Shown here: positions 32,153 to 42,281 of the stretch, piece by piece
How the letters are laid out: every line of letters begins with the position of its first letter
Numbering within the stretch: position 1 is the first letter of the stretch
Source: Poteriospumella lacustris
Lineage: Eukaryota; Sar; Chrysophyceae; Chromulinales; Dinobryaceae
Length of the DNA: 64,000 nt
Direction: 5' to 3'
Assembly: GCA_008000375.1 (NCBI GenBank)
Contig: SMOI01000025.1
Location: 141,901 to 205,900, forward strand
Notes under the pieces: model-generated
What the model was told of the DNA's origin: nothing
Databases searched by the model: none
Seen by the model: only the letters and a program-made list of their open reading frames with translations
Made by a program: the position numbers and the translations under genes

Positions 32153-34318
32153 ATGAACAGCAGCAACGGCTTTGACGACGAACCCAGCGTACTGGCGCTT
32201 CGTCCTCTGAAGAATTTTTTGTCGTTACCAAGTGAAAGCCCATGCCCAGATTACGGTAGTACAATATCCTCACTATTTCAAACATTTGTTGATAGCGACG
32301 ACCTCATCGACGAGGACGCCTGCGAAGGTTTCTGCACCAACTTGATGGTGTTCGTGTTCTACTTGCGGGACTGTCGGGGAGGCTGCGGGATGCGAGACCC
32401 CTTCTACTTGTGTATTTTGGCGTGCGCTGCGTATGTCCCCCGTCTCGTGGTGGGTTGCCTTCGACTGATACCGCAGTACGGCTACTTCAAGGACTATTTC
32501 CGGCTGCTGTCGGAGTCGCCGTCCGTCACTATGAACCCCGACGCCCTCCAAGAGGTGCGCGACACGATCATCAACATCGTTGTCCAGCAACTACGCGCAG
32601 ACGAGAGCCTTCTTCGCGCAGGCTACACGGCGGGAACACAGTCGCCGTGCAGCGTCGCCGCTGCGACCGATGACTCCGCGTCGAAGGCAGCGTCGCCGGT
32701 GATCTCCCTGTGCGCCAAGTATTGTCCGCGCGAAGGCAAAGGCTTCGCCCGCGAGAACAAGGATCAGCTCGGTCTGCTCGTTCGTCGGCTCTTCCCCGGT
32801 GACCCCGCTGCGAAGCAGAAGTATCGGCAGCTGCTGTCGCGACTGTGCGCCGCCCTCGACGTCGCTGAGCAGAAGATCTGCAGCCACCGCCTCGCAGAAC
32901 TCAACGTCGAGTCGCTTCCCCGTGCGTGTTATCGCACGTGCGAGCCGATGCTGCTGAGCCGCGGTTTGTTGCCCTTGTCGACCGCGGAGTCGAAAACGGC
33001 GACGCTGCCGCTGACGCTGCCGTTGACGCTGCAGCGCGTGGTCCAGCGTCTGTTGGAGGTGAAGCAACGGCAACAGGCGGCTCGAAGGAGATTTAATCAA
33101 CGCCAACAGCATCAGCGCTGGAGAGGCAATCGCTCTGCAGGGCGAGGGCGTGGACAGGAGGCGACGAGGTCGCATGACGCGAACGAGGTGCAGCTGCCAT
33201 CGCTCGTCGCCCTGCGGGAGAAGTACGAAGCTCGTGCGCAGACGGCGGCGCCACGGGACGCCCAGCGAAGCGCGTACTCCGAGGCGGCGCTGGTGTCGCA
33301 ATGGCAGCGACTCTTGCGGCAGCAAGAGGCCGCAGTGACCCCACCGACGCGGGCGTCAGCGGCGCCAGGGGCAGCGCTGGCGATGAGCAACGTCGTGGGC
33401 GTCGTCGATACGTCCGCGTCGATGTCGGGCGGTCCACTGGAGCTCGCACTGGCTCTGTCCCTCGCTGCAAGCCACCTGCAGCCGTCGCCGGGCCTGCGCC
33501 GCCGCCTGTTGACCTTCGACACGTGTCCGCAGTGGCTATCGCTGCGCGCGGCGCCGGGGTCGACGGAGGCGCTGACGCTGCCACAGCAGCTCGACGCCGT
33601 GCTCAACGCCCCTGCCAGCTACTTCTGCAACTTGCCGCGTGTCTTGTCCCTCATCGCGGGAGTCGCGGCGAGAGAGCGTTGGACGGCAGCACAGCTGCCC
33701 ACCGTCGTCGTCTTCACCGACCGACCGTGTGGCGTGGCCGCCGACGTCTTCGGCGACAGCTGCTCGCCGTGGGGCGTCGAAGACGCTCAGCGTCTCTTCG
33801 CCGCCGCTGGAGAGAAGCACGGCGGAGAACCGTTGCCATTGCCGCGCATCGTCTGCTGGAACCTGCGCGCAGAGGACGCGAGCGGCGAGGCGGCTGCGGA
33901 GGGTTCGCTGCACACGGTCGCCCTGACACCGACGGTGTCGCTTGAGGTCTTCACGGGTCGTTCCGTCGAGGCGCTGCACCGGTACGTGTCCATGGATGCA
34001 GCAGCCGCAACAGCTGCTGCTACGATCGCGCCCCCTCAGCGTCCGCCTCCGACGAGTGCGACGACGTCGACGGTGGCGGTGGCGCCCTCGGCCCCGTCGC
34101 AGTCGACGAGCGGCAACGCCGCCATGTCGCACCACCACCGCTCGCCGCACAAGGAAGAGAGCTTCTCCTGGGCCGCACTGACCAGCAATCCCCGCTACGA
34201 CAACGTCCGCGCGGCCGTGCGGGGTCTCTTCGCCGTCGACGGCTTCGCTGCGGCTGCGGAGCTGCGTCGCAGTGCAGCGGCGGCGCTCGACTTCAGCCGC
34301 ATCGCCAACGAATGGTGA
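32153..34318 (+). CDS. DUF2828 family protein with von Willebrand A-type domain
   Basis: A single-exon frame of 721 residues. The N-terminal half follows the DUF2828 pattern seen in plant and fungal proteins: RDCRGGCGMRDPFYLCIL near 74, the RLIPQYGYFKDYF segment near 103, and a later block with SLCAKYCPREGKG, KYRQLLSRLCAALDVAEQK and ESLPRACY (about 185-270). The C-terminal half has a vWA-like domain opening with VVDTSASMSG, a DxSxS metal-binding motif, near 420. An Arg/Gln/Gly-rich insert lies between (about 310-335). DUF2828 resembles the TROVE module of Ro60, which binds misfolded small RNAs, so RNA binding is a reasonable guess, but no function is established for the family as far as I know. 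Confidence 0.8.
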   Translation: MNSSNGFDDEPSVLALRPLKNFLSLPSESPCPDYGSTISSLFQTFVDSDDLIDEDACEGFCTNLMVFVFYLRDCRGGCGMRDPFYLCILACAAYVPRLVVGCLRLIPQYGYFKDYFRLLSESPSVTMNPDALQEVRDTIINIVVQQLRADESLLRAGYTAGTQSPCSVAAATDDSASKAASPVISLCAKYCPREGKGFARENKDQLGLLVRRLFPGDPAAKQKYRQLLSRLCAALDVAEQKICSHRLAELNVESLPRACYRTCEPMLLSRGLLPLSTAESKTATLPLTLPLTLQRVVQRLLEVKQRQQAARRRFNQRQQHQRWRGNRSAGRGRGQEATRSHDANEVQLPSLVALREKYEARAQTAAPRDAQRSAYSEAALVSQWQRLLRQQEAAVTPPTRASAAPGAALAMSNVVGVVDTSASMSGGPLELALALSLAASHLQPSPGLRRRLLTFDTCPQWLSLRAAPGSTEALTLPQQLDAVLNAPASYFCNLPRVLSLIAGVAARERWTAAQLPTVVVFTDRPCGVAADVFGDSCSPWGVEDAQRLFAAAGEKHGGEPLPLPRIVCWNLRAEDASGEAAAEGSLHTVALTPTVSLEVFTGRSVEALHRYVSMDAAAATAAATIAPPQRPPPTSATTSTVAVAPSAPSQSTSGNAAMSHHHRSPHKEESFSWAALTSNPRYDNVRAAVRGLFAVDGFAAAAELRRSAAAALDFSRIANEW

Positions 34319-34684
34319 CTCCTTTTCGTCGCATCTACCCGGCCTCTTCGCCCTTTGTACATAGCCACGGCCGCCTGGGTGCTCGTCTCCAGCGGTCACC
34401 TGTAAACAGCCCCCGCGACACCGCGCGACCGCGTCGCCGTCGGTCGACGAATGCGACCGGCGGTTCAATTGCCACCGAATTACACGCGACGCAAACAAAC
34501 GAACGACAGCTGACGAAGACAAACGGCAGCAGACAAAGCAAAGGGAAGGACACACGGAAACGAATGGCGAAGGGCGAACGGAGACAAACGAAACGAAACT
34601 GCGGGCGAAGCGGAGCGAGCGAGAGCCGCCGCCGCCGTCGCCGCCGCGGGGGAGGGAGAGAGAGAGAGAGAGCAGCGCCGCGCG
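34319..34684. other. Convergent intergenic region with GA-rich tract
   Basis: About 365 bp between two convergent genes, with a purine run (GGGAGGGA then GA repeats) at about 34650-34672. Probably 3' UTRs. No gene is recognised. Confidence 0.45.
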
Positions 34685-36652
34685 TTAGACGCGACTGTTG
34701 CCGATGATGGCGCTGAGGAAGATGCCGCCCAGTGCGACCAGCGACGTCCACAGCACCGCGAAGAGTCGTTCGGGGGTGATGCCGAGGCCAAAGAAGGTCC
34801 ACGCCGCCGGCGATTCGGTGAAGATGCGCAGCCATCGATTGCGGCCGCCGATGAGGGCGTAGTCGGCGTCGTCGGCGACGCGGAAGACGTCGTACATCTT
34901 GAGGAAGTACGAGTTGGCGAAGGCGATGGCCAGCACCGGGAAGCACAGCAGCACGAGGACGCGGATGACCAGGTAGACGATGAGGTTGATGACCCACAAC
35001 ACGTTGCCGAAGGTCGTCGTCGTGCGGGCGATCTGCAGCACGATGAGCACGTTCGACAGCGCCATGTACACCGCCAGGAACACGTACAACAACAGCACCG
35101 GTGACCAGAGCTCCCCGGCGCGGCGGAGCAAGGCGCACACGAATAGATAATGCTCCGTCGCGTCGCGGGAGATGATCCCCGCGACGACGTCGCCCTGTGC
35201 GGGCAGATGCAACGGTCGCGCCTGCAGCGCCCAGGCATCGCTGCTGCGGTGTGACGCGTCGCGTTCCTCGTTGTCGCCACTGTCGGCGCCGTCGCCGTCG
35301 CCGTCGTTGACGTTGCCGCGCGGTCCGCCTCGGCCACCGGGCACCGCGACGCGTCGCAGACTGTGGAACTTCTGCGTCCACGACTTCGACAGACGAAACG
35401 CGATCTCACAGCCGTAGGCGAGGCCCGTCAGACTCAAGAGCACCGAGGCGCCGTACAGGAACTGCTGGATGACGAGCGTCACGCCGAAGATGCTGGCGAT
35501 GAGCTCGATGCTGTAGAAGTGACACGCCGGGGCGTAGTACGCGCTGGACGACGCGCTGCAGAAGTCGCCCAGCAACATGGACACCTTCACGTAGAACATG
35601 ATAAGCACGTAGGCCGGGTAGCCGAGGAAGGTGAACAGCAACATGAAGCGATACGACGAGCGGTTGAAATTGATCTGCGCGATGTCGACGCCGTAGTCCC
35701 GCGTCAACACCTTCAGCGCCATGTTGAGCCAGCGATAGAAATAGAGCGATTGGGCTCCATCTGCCTTGGCCGCTTTGATGTACGTTCGACTGCCAAAGAG
35801 CGACGAGTGCAACTCGCGTTTGCCTCGTCGCCACAGGCGGTTGAACGTGTTGGCCATCGGAAACGTCTGGTCCACCGCTTCTTGAGCGATTTCGCGCTCT
35901 TCTTCCAAGCCAACGGAAGGAGAAACGGAGTCCACTGAGGCGCCGCCTCGGCTTTGTGAACGTGCTGCGCTTGCTGCGTTACCGCGTCGATTGGCGTTGC
36001 CGCGCCGATCGAAAAAGAGCGTCGCAGAGGGTCCCTGGACCATCGCACAGACCAGCAGGTACACCACAAACTCGAACACGCAGTTCAGATACGCATTTTG
36101 AAAGACGTTGTCGGAGATTTCCTTGGAGAACCCGCCCTGAAGGCTGAAGAACAACGCCATGTTCCAGCAGAACAGCACGTACGCCATCTGCACCATGCGA
36201 CGATGAAACACGAACTCCATTCCGGCACGCAAGAACGGCAGATGGACGGCGATTTCGTCGCTGTCTTCGTCGGCTAAATAGTTCCACAGACGCTCCCAGT
36301 CACTGAGAAACGTGAATTTCCCCAGCATATCGTACAGGGCTCCGTCGCCGTCACCGACGTCGCTCGCTGCTGCGGCCCGGTCGTCATCTTTGGCGCCCGC
36401 GCGGGATGCTTTCGTCCACACCACCGACCGGCAAATGAATCCTGTCTTATCAAAGATCTCTAAAACCCCAGACAGGGTCGAATCTTGCCGTGAAGGCTGT
36501 GCAGCATGGAGTTCAATGTCTTTGCCCAAAAACAACGGCGACTGTTGCTGGTCGTCCAGGGTGCGTCCAGATTTGAACAGTTTCTCCGAATACGTCGCAT
36601 ACCGCTTCAGCCAATCGCGAATATCGCGAACTTTCGCGGTATTCTCCATCGA
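34685..36652 (-). CDS. Multi-pass membrane protein, paralogue A of a head-to-head pair
   Basis: Predicted 655 residues from the ATG at 36652, chosen because the paralogue at 37160 starts just before the same KVRDIR(D/E)WL segment. An in-frame ATG at 36727 would add 25 residues. About eight hydrophobic segments are present: two near 165-230, two to three near 330-420, and three to four in the last 150 residues. Shared motifs with the paralogue include FTFLSDWERLWN(Y/F)LADE, YFYRWLNMALK and RWLRIFTESPAAWTFFG. A Gly/Asp/Asn-rich loop (about 445-480) is specific to this copy. It is probably a channel- or transporter-like membrane protein, but I recognise no family signature, so no function is assigned. 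Confidence 0.78.
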   Translation of the reverse strand, partial: SMENTAKVRDIRDWLKRYATYSEKLFKSGRTLDDQQQSPLFLGKDIELHAAQPSRQDSTLSGVLEIFDKTGFICRSVVWTKASRAGAKDDDRAAAASDVGDGDGALYDMLGKFTFLSDWERLWNYLADEDSDEIAVHLPFLRAGMEFVFHRRMVQMAYVLFCWNMALFFSLQGGFSKEISDNVFQNAYLNCVFEFVVYLLVCAMVQGPSATLFFDRRGNANRRGNAASAARSQSRGGASVDSVSPSVGLEEEREIAQEAVDQTFPMANTFNRLWRRGKRELHSSLFGSRTYIKAAKADGAQSLYFYRWLNMALKVLTRDYGVDIAQINFNRSSYRFMLLFTFLGYPAYVLIMFYVKVSMLLGDFCSASSSAYYAPACHFYSIELIASIFGVTLVIQQFLYGASVLLSLTGLAYGCEIAFRLSKSWTQKFHSLRRVAVPGGRGGPRGNVNDGDGDGADSGDNEERDASHRSSDAWALQARPLHLPAQGDVVAGIISRDATEHYLFVCALLRRAGELWSPVLLLYVFLAVYMALSNVLIVLQIARTTTTFGNVLWVINLIVYLVIRVLVLLCFPVLAIAFANSYFLKMYDVFRVADDADYALIGGRNRWLRIFTESPAAWTFFGLGITPERLFAVLWTSLVALGGIFLSAIIGNSRV

Positions 36653-37159
36653 AGCTGTTCGGTTTGTCTTTAAGATGACAATGTCGTCAGCAGTCCAAAA
36701 CCAATGATTCTCTTTACTAGCACGCACCGCTCAGAGGTGTCCGGCTCGAGTCCTCAAAGACGTATGCGAGTCCTATGCTACACTCCCTTTCCCATCAGCT
36801 GGGGATTGAAATGACAATGCCTTTTGCCAGTGTGTAAGTACTGTCGAAGAGACGTCGGTGGTGCTTGGTGCTTGGTGCTTGGTGCTTGGTGCTCGGCTGC
36901 TGCTGGTCAGTCGTCGTCACCATGTGCAAAAGGCGTTACAAAATTGATGTCGCAGCTGCACCCGTCGAGGTCAACAATGATCGAGCTGCTGGGTCGACGG
37001 TACCAGGTAGAAAGGGAAGGAAAACGATCAAATGACCATCGTAATCACATAAATGATAACGAGGGGGTGTCGAAAAAGTCTTATACTGGGTGGCCGTAAC
37101 TTTTTCCTTCTTTTTCCTTTTGTAGATCATCGATTTCTAGACGCTGAAAGACAGAGTCA
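36653..37159. other. Shared divergent promoter region of the membrane-protein pair
   Basis: About 507 bp between the two start codons of a head-to-head paralogue pair. It contains a 7-bp tandem repeat (listed separately). If the pair is co-regulated, the elements should lie here. No known motif is recognised. Confidence 0.45.
36861..36895. repeat. Tandem repeat, five 7-bp units (GTGCTTG)
   Basis: Four exact GTGCTTG units and one GTGCTCG unit in direct succession, in the promoter region between the divergent membrane-protein genes. Confidence 0.9.
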
Positions 37160-39097
37160 ATGCCGACCGTGTCCAATGTCGATGGCAGCGACAGCAAGGT
37201 GCGCGACATACGGGAATGGCTTCAGCGCTATGCCAAATTTTCTCATCGCTTGTTCAAGTCGGGACGTGCGGTGGAAGATCAGTTGCAGTCACCAATGTTC
37301 TCGAGTGCTGACATCGAGATGCAAGGGCCTGCCGATGCCGCCAATGCAAACAGCAGCAGCGGAACTGTTTTCGAAAGAACGGGATTTGTCTGTCGATCGA
37401 TAATATGGAAGGAAGAAGCGAATCAGGCGGAATCTGAACCTCTGACGACAAGTGGGAGCGAAGTGATTGGAAAATATACTTTTCTGAGCGACTGGGAGAG
37501 GCTTTGGAACTTTCTGGCCGACGAAGACAGCGATGAAATCGCCGTGCAGCTCCCCTTTCTTCGAGCAGCAATAGAATTTGTATTCCATCGGCGAATAGTG
37601 CAGATGATGTACATCTTGTTCGTCTGGAACGTGAGTCTCTTCAGCATATTGATTGCTCACTATGAGCGAAACTCCCGCGGGCTAACGGGGGCCAATTTCT
37701 TGGACGCGACGTTTGAGTTGTCCATCTACTTGCTGGTGCACATTTTGTTCAAAGGAACGGGGGCTATTCGACCGAGCAATGTCTTTTTCTCTCCCAAGAC
37801 CCGCAAGGCCAAAGACGGCAACGATGCGGCGCCCGCTGCGATGCCTGCCTCGCTGGAGGACCAAGAGACCGCCCAGGAAGCCGTTGATGAGGAATTTCCC
37901 ATCTCATCAACCTTGCAACGACTCTGGCGAAGAGGCAAACGAGAAATTCGCTTCATTTTCGGGGCGGGTGACGAGCAGGCCGGGGTACCCCGCGCACGAG
38001 ACACGAAAGCCCGTAAGCGAGACAAGCGGCAGTCGTTGTTCTTCTACCGGTGGATCAATATGGCGCTCAAGATTCTCACACGTGATTATGGCCTCGACTT
38101 GACGAAGATCAGCTTCAACCGGCAATCGTACCGCCTCACGGTCTTCTTCGCCGTCGTGTTGTTCCCGATCTACTGCACGATCAACGGCTACGTGCAGTAC
38201 GTGACCGCCATTCGCATCGCGTGCAGTGCTCACGGTGAAAGCATCGAGGAGCATTCGTGCGGCTTTTATACGTTCCAGTTTATCTTCAGCGGCTTTGGCC
38301 TATCGTTCGTCCTCATCCAGTCGATCTACGGCTCGTGCATCATCCTCGCGCTGGCCTCGCTGGCCTACGGAGGTGAGATTGCCTTCCGTTTGGCCGAGTG
38401 CTGGACGCTCAAGTACCACAGTCTACGGCGAGTGGAAGTGCAAGTCGATGAGCCAACGGCTGCGCTTGCCACCGCTGTCAACGCGTCCGCGTCTGCGAGT
38501 ACGCCGGGTGCAACGGTGGTCCACCACCGGCGACGTGCGTCGATGGCGCAGATCCCGTCGGAAGACACGCTAATACTGCCCATGGACGCGCAGAAGATGA
38601 AAGCATTGCTGTCTCGTGACGCCAGCGAGCATTATCTGTTCATTTGTGAGCTGCTGCGTCGAGCGAGTGAGTTGTGGTCGCCGATTCTGACGCTGTTCAT
38701 CTTCCTCGCGCTGTACGTGTGTCTAGCCGATGTGATCTATGTCGTCGCCATTGTCGGCACCGCCAACACGTTTGCATCGACGGTGTTGATCATTCGGCTG
38801 TCGATCTACGTGTTCATCCGCGTGGTCGTCCTCTTCTTCTACCCGGTTCTGTCCTTCGCCTTTGCCAACTCGTACTTCATCAAGATGAACGACATCTTCC
38901 GTGTCGCGGATGCGTCCGACTTCGCCCTCATTGGCGGACGCGATCGATGGCTGCGCATTTTCACGGAATCACCGGCGGCGTGGACGTTTTTCGGCGTTTC
39001 TGTCACGCCCAGTCGACTCTTCGCGGTGCTGTGGACGTCGCTGGTGGCCCTCGGAGGTCTGTTCCTCAGCTCCATCATCAGCTCGTCGACTAGGTGA
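37160..39097 (+). CDS. Multi-pass membrane protein, paralogue B of a head-to-head pair
   Basis: A 645-residue single-exon protein homologous along its whole length to the gene at 34685-36652, with clear amino-acid identity in the conserved segments (RDIREWLQRYAKFSHRLFKS, KYTFLSDWERLWNFLADEDS, RWINMALKILTRDYG, ESPAAWTFFG). It has the same order of hydrophobic segments and a short variable loop with Ala/Ser (about 430-450) in place of the Gly/Asp loop of the other copy. The codon sequences have diverged widely, so the duplication is much older than the palindromes in this window. The family is not recognised. Four short Arg/Lys-rich stretches flank the central helices and are probably cytosolic. 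Confidence 0.8.
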   Translation: MPTVSNVDGSDSKVRDIREWLQRYAKFSHRLFKSGRAVEDQLQSPMFSSADIEMQGPADAANANSSSGTVFERTGFVCRSIIWKEEANQAESEPLTTSGSEVIGKYTFLSDWERLWNFLADEDSDEIAVQLPFLRAAIEFVFHRRIVQMMYILFVWNVSLFSILIAHYERNSRGLTGANFLDATFELSIYLLVHILFKGTGAIRPSNVFFSPKTRKAKDGNDAAPAAMPASLEDQETAQEAVDEEFPISSTLQRLWRRGKREIRFIFGAGDEQAGVPRARDTKARKRDKRQSLFFYRWINMALKILTRDYGLDLTKISFNRQSYRLTVFFAVVLFPIYCTINGYVQYVTAIRIACSAHGESIEEHSCGFYTFQFIFSGFGLSFVLIQSIYGSCIILALASLAYGGEIAFRLAECWTLKYHSLRRVEVQVDEPTAALATAVNASASASTPGATVVHHRRRASMAQIPSEDTLILPMDAQKMKALLSRDASEHYLFICELLRRASELWSPILTLFIFLALYVCLADVIYVVAIVGTANTFASTVLIIRLSIYVFIRVVVLFFYPVLSFAFANSYFIKMNDIFRVADASDFALIGGRDRWLRIFTESPAAWTFFGVSVTPSRLFAVLWTSLVALGGLFLSSIISSSTR

Positions 39098-39753
39098 ACA
39101 CCGCGTGCGCTGTCCCTCTATTTTGCCTATTGCCACCGTTTGCGTCTGTGATCGCTAATTCATTCCACGTCCTATGGCCGTGCGTATTGTATCACCGGGG
39201 GAGGGGGCGGCCTCGGCGTCGTCAGTGTGCGATCTGTAGTACTGTGTGCTGTCGAGCCATGCGCTTCCTTTTGCCTATTAGCTCCTCTTTACTAAGTATC
39301 CTTTTCTTCCCAAACTCTCAAACGACATCGTTCGACTTGTCCAGGACGCTCTGTGAGCGAACGAGCTTCTCCCTGCAACTTTCGACCTTCTGCGGCACAG
39401 GCCCTGCTCAGTAATTCCTTCACAAGAAGAAAGAAGTAGATTTAATCACACACATAGTTTGATGCAGATAACGTGCTACAAGAACAGTAAAGATTGACGT
39501 TAGGGGGTGAACTGTTCCATGTACAAACAACAATGGACCATGGATAATGCGGTAGGCGCCAGGTGAGTGACGCATCAATTTGAAACGCTCGAGATGTCGT
39601 CGTCATCATCCACCGCTGCGAAGTCTCCGCGACGGTCGACCGCGACAGAAAGAGGCGATCAATGGCAGCGAAGCAAAGCCCCACGATCACAACGTTCTGA
39701 GAAGACGGAGAGCAAGGTGGAGTCCTCTCTGAAGTAAAAGTAGGTAGAGTCCT
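39098..39753. other. Intergenic region, 656 bp
   Basis: Between the membrane-protein gene and the next plus-strand gene. It contains short open frames on both strands with no recognisable product, pyrimidine-rich patches, and presumably a 3' UTR and a promoter. No RNA gene or repeat is recognised. Confidence 0.35.
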
Positions 39754-40878
39754 ATGCATGGGTGGTGCACGTGGCCGTTGGTTTGCCTCCTCTTGCTCCT
39801 GTCCCTGATCTCATCAATGACTCCTGCTGCATCGATCGTCTCCCGGACGACATGCAAGGTTATCCGAAGGAACTTGTCCACCGCGGCTGCTGTAGCTCCT
39901 TGTGATTCCATCGCGCCAACGTGGTGGGTGGAGGCGGCGAAACGGCATCAGCGCGAGTTCGTGTCGACGTTCTACCCACCCGGCGACTCGTTGGACCGTC
40001 GGCAGCACGCGAAGAACAGTCATCCCATCTACAACTTCCTGCACCGGTACTACAAGTGCAAGGTTGGGGATGTCATCAAATACAGCCCAGGGTTCGACGT
40101 ACCAATGCAGTTGCAGGGCTGCGAAGAGCAGGCGCTGCAGTACCTGCACCCCGACTTCTTGTCGGTACACCCGGAGACGAAAACCGCCGTCTATGATCGA
40201 CAGCGTTTACGAGACAAGTTATCTCCTGACCTGAAACTGGGCTGGATCGATTTAGGACACAGTTTGCGGACATTAGAGGCGCTGAATCAACGGTCGCCGT
40301 TCTACGGCTGTTTCGGGTTCCACGAATGGGCAATGCTCTACTCTGGTGGAGAAGCAGCGCGACGGGGTGGCCCAGGACAATTGAAAAAGCATCAAGGGGC
40401 GTTGCCTCTTCGCGTATCGCAAGAAACCATCGACAAAGTCGTCGAATCCAGCTCGATACGCTGCACACACTTCGACGCGTGGCGGTTCTTCCACCCCGCC
40501 GCGCAGCCGCTGAACGTGGTCCATCCGATGACGCGGTCCCTGCAGCCACAACACGACCAACCCGGCTGCATCCACGCGAACATGGACCTCTTCAAGTATG
40601 CGCTGCAGTTGTACCCGCTGGCCTCCAGTGGCCTGCTGCAACGCGCCTGGGCCATCGCCTTGCGCGCGCGCAAAATCGACATGCGCGCGTCCCCGTACGA
40701 CTGTTCGCAGTTTGACGAGTGCGCGGACGGTCCGATTCTCGTCGAGACGAAAGAAGGACGCGCCCAATACGTTGAAGAGCAGCAAGCGCTGTATCGGGCC
40801 GCTGCACCGCTGCGGGAGGAGCTGCTGCAGCTCTACCGCGCGGTGCTGACCACGCCCGCGCCACCCGCTGCGCGGTAG
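39754..40878 (+). CDS. Bacterial-type protein of the '3-methyladenine DNA glycosylase-like' annotated family
   Basis: A 374-residue single-exon protein. Residues 1-27 are a hydrophobic leader (VCLLLLLSLISSM), followed by an Arg/Ser/Thr-rich stretch (about 31-45), so secretion or an organellar pre-sequence is possible. The mature part matches a family I know mainly from actinobacteria, where it is often labelled 3-methyladenine DNA glycosylase without good evidence: HPIYNFLHRYYKCK near 92, CFGFHEWAMLY near 188, HFDAWRFFHPA near 240, DQPGCIHANMDLFKYALQL near 270, and KIDMRASPYDCSQF near 312. The HEWAMLY, HFD and CxHxxMDL residues look like a conserved active or metal site. The true reaction is unknown. 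A gene of this type in a protist may reflect transfer from bacteria. Confidence 0.8.
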   Translation: MHGWCTWPLVCLLLLLSLISSMTPAASIVSRTTCKVIRRNLSTAAAVAPCDSIAPTWWVEAAKRHQREFVSTFYPPGDSLDRRQHAKNSHPIYNFLHRYYKCKVGDVIKYSPGFDVPMQLQGCEEQALQYLHPDFLSVHPETKTAVYDRQRLRDKLSPDLKLGWIDLGHSLRTLEALNQRSPFYGCFGFHEWAMLYSGGEAARRGGPGQLKKHQGALPLRVSQETIDKVVESSSIRCTHFDAWRFFHPAAQPLNVVHPMTRSLQPQHDQPGCIHANMDLFKYALQLYPLASSGLLQRAWAIALRARKIDMRASPYDCSQFDECADGPILVETKEGRAQYVEEQQALYRAAAPLREELLQLYRAVLTTPAPPAAR

Positions 40879-41000
40879 CCGTCGTGTCTGTCCGCCTGCA
40901 TCCATCGCAGCGCAGCACCCACCGCCCTGTACATTTGTCTGTAACACATTGAATAACGCTCTTGTCGACCGTGTGGTCAGGTCCAGTGGAAGCGCGCTTC

Positions 41001-41045
41001 AGCGACAGCGACAGCGACAGGGACAGCGACAGCGACAGCGACAGG
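41001..41045. repeat. AGCGAC hexamer tandem repeat
   Basis: About seven AGCGAC units, with one GGGAC variant, in the convergent 3' region between the gene ending at 40878 and the WD-repeat gene ending at 41108. Confidence 0.85.
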
Positions 41046-41107
41046 GGCGGGGTTATGTACAATGGGCGCGACCCGCAGCCCAGCTCACTACGCTACGGTA
41101 CGGTACG

Positions 41108-42196
41108 CTACAGGTGCAGCACGACGGCGAAGCCGTTGGACAGCACCACGACGACGCGGTGGTTGCGGATGTGGGTGGACGTCGCGAGGGCTTTGCCCGT
41201 GAGGAAATGGACGCGGTTCCGCACCGCGTGGCGCAAGAGACCCGTGGCGGTGAGGTCGTAGCGCTTCTTGCGCGTGACGGTGACGCGGTTGCCCTCGACG
41301 AGCTGCAGCCGCACCAACACACACGACTTCTGCGACCACGCGACGACAATGGGCGCTTCACCTGCGCGGTACGTCTCTGCGCCCAGAATGAAGCTCTGCA
41401 GCAACGAGGCCGGTGCCTTGGACACCATCGTCGACGGCATCGACGATACGCCTAGCGACGCCGACGAGAACGACGGCCCCACCACCACGTCGCCGTCGCC
41501 ATCGCCGTCGTAGTCGTTGTCACCGCCCGCCGCAGTCGCCGCCGGCTCCTGCAACACCTGCGAGGCCGATTTCACTTGCGAATACGTCGACTGGTGAAAC
41601 GAACCGCCCTGGTTGGCCGTGGCCAAGGCGACGGGCTTCAGACCGTCGATCTCGTTGAACTCGAACCACTCGTCGATCGAGTGGGCGCACAGACCCATCA
41701 GCACGCACTGCAGACTCGCGTGGTCGATGTAGTCCCACACCCACGTGACACGCAGCTGCACGTCTTGGCCCGCGGGCGACAGCTGCACCTCCGTCATGCA
41801 CTCCATCTTCAGCGCGTCGACGATCACGATCACGTCGCGCGCCTTCTGCAGCACCAGCCACAGTCGGTCCTCACGCGACGACGGCGAAGCGTCCTCTGCG
41901 TCGTCAGGCGGCCCGTGACGTGCGCGGTCCCCGCCGTCGGTGTCGTTCGGTTGACGCTGCAGCAGCGTCACGTGCAACGGGGCGAACGGCAGCGTCATCG
42001 ACCGCGACGGTCGCTTCGCGGCGGTAGCGGTGGCGTTGCGCAGCGCACCGAGCGGCGGTTGACTCGACACCGACGACGACCCCAAACTGCCGGCGTCGGA
42101 TTCGTCGTCAGCGGCGGCGGTTGTGGTCGCCGCCTTCTGCGACGATCGCGACCGCGCGGTCGGCGGGTTGCTGTCGCCACGTGCCGCGGCTCTGCC

Positions 42197-42281
<85 letters not shown>

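Noticed and set aside
39442-39759. Minus-strand frame of 105 codons in the 656-bp intergenic gap
   Set aside because: No recognisable domain, no splice partners, and it overlaps the start of a supported plus-strand gene.
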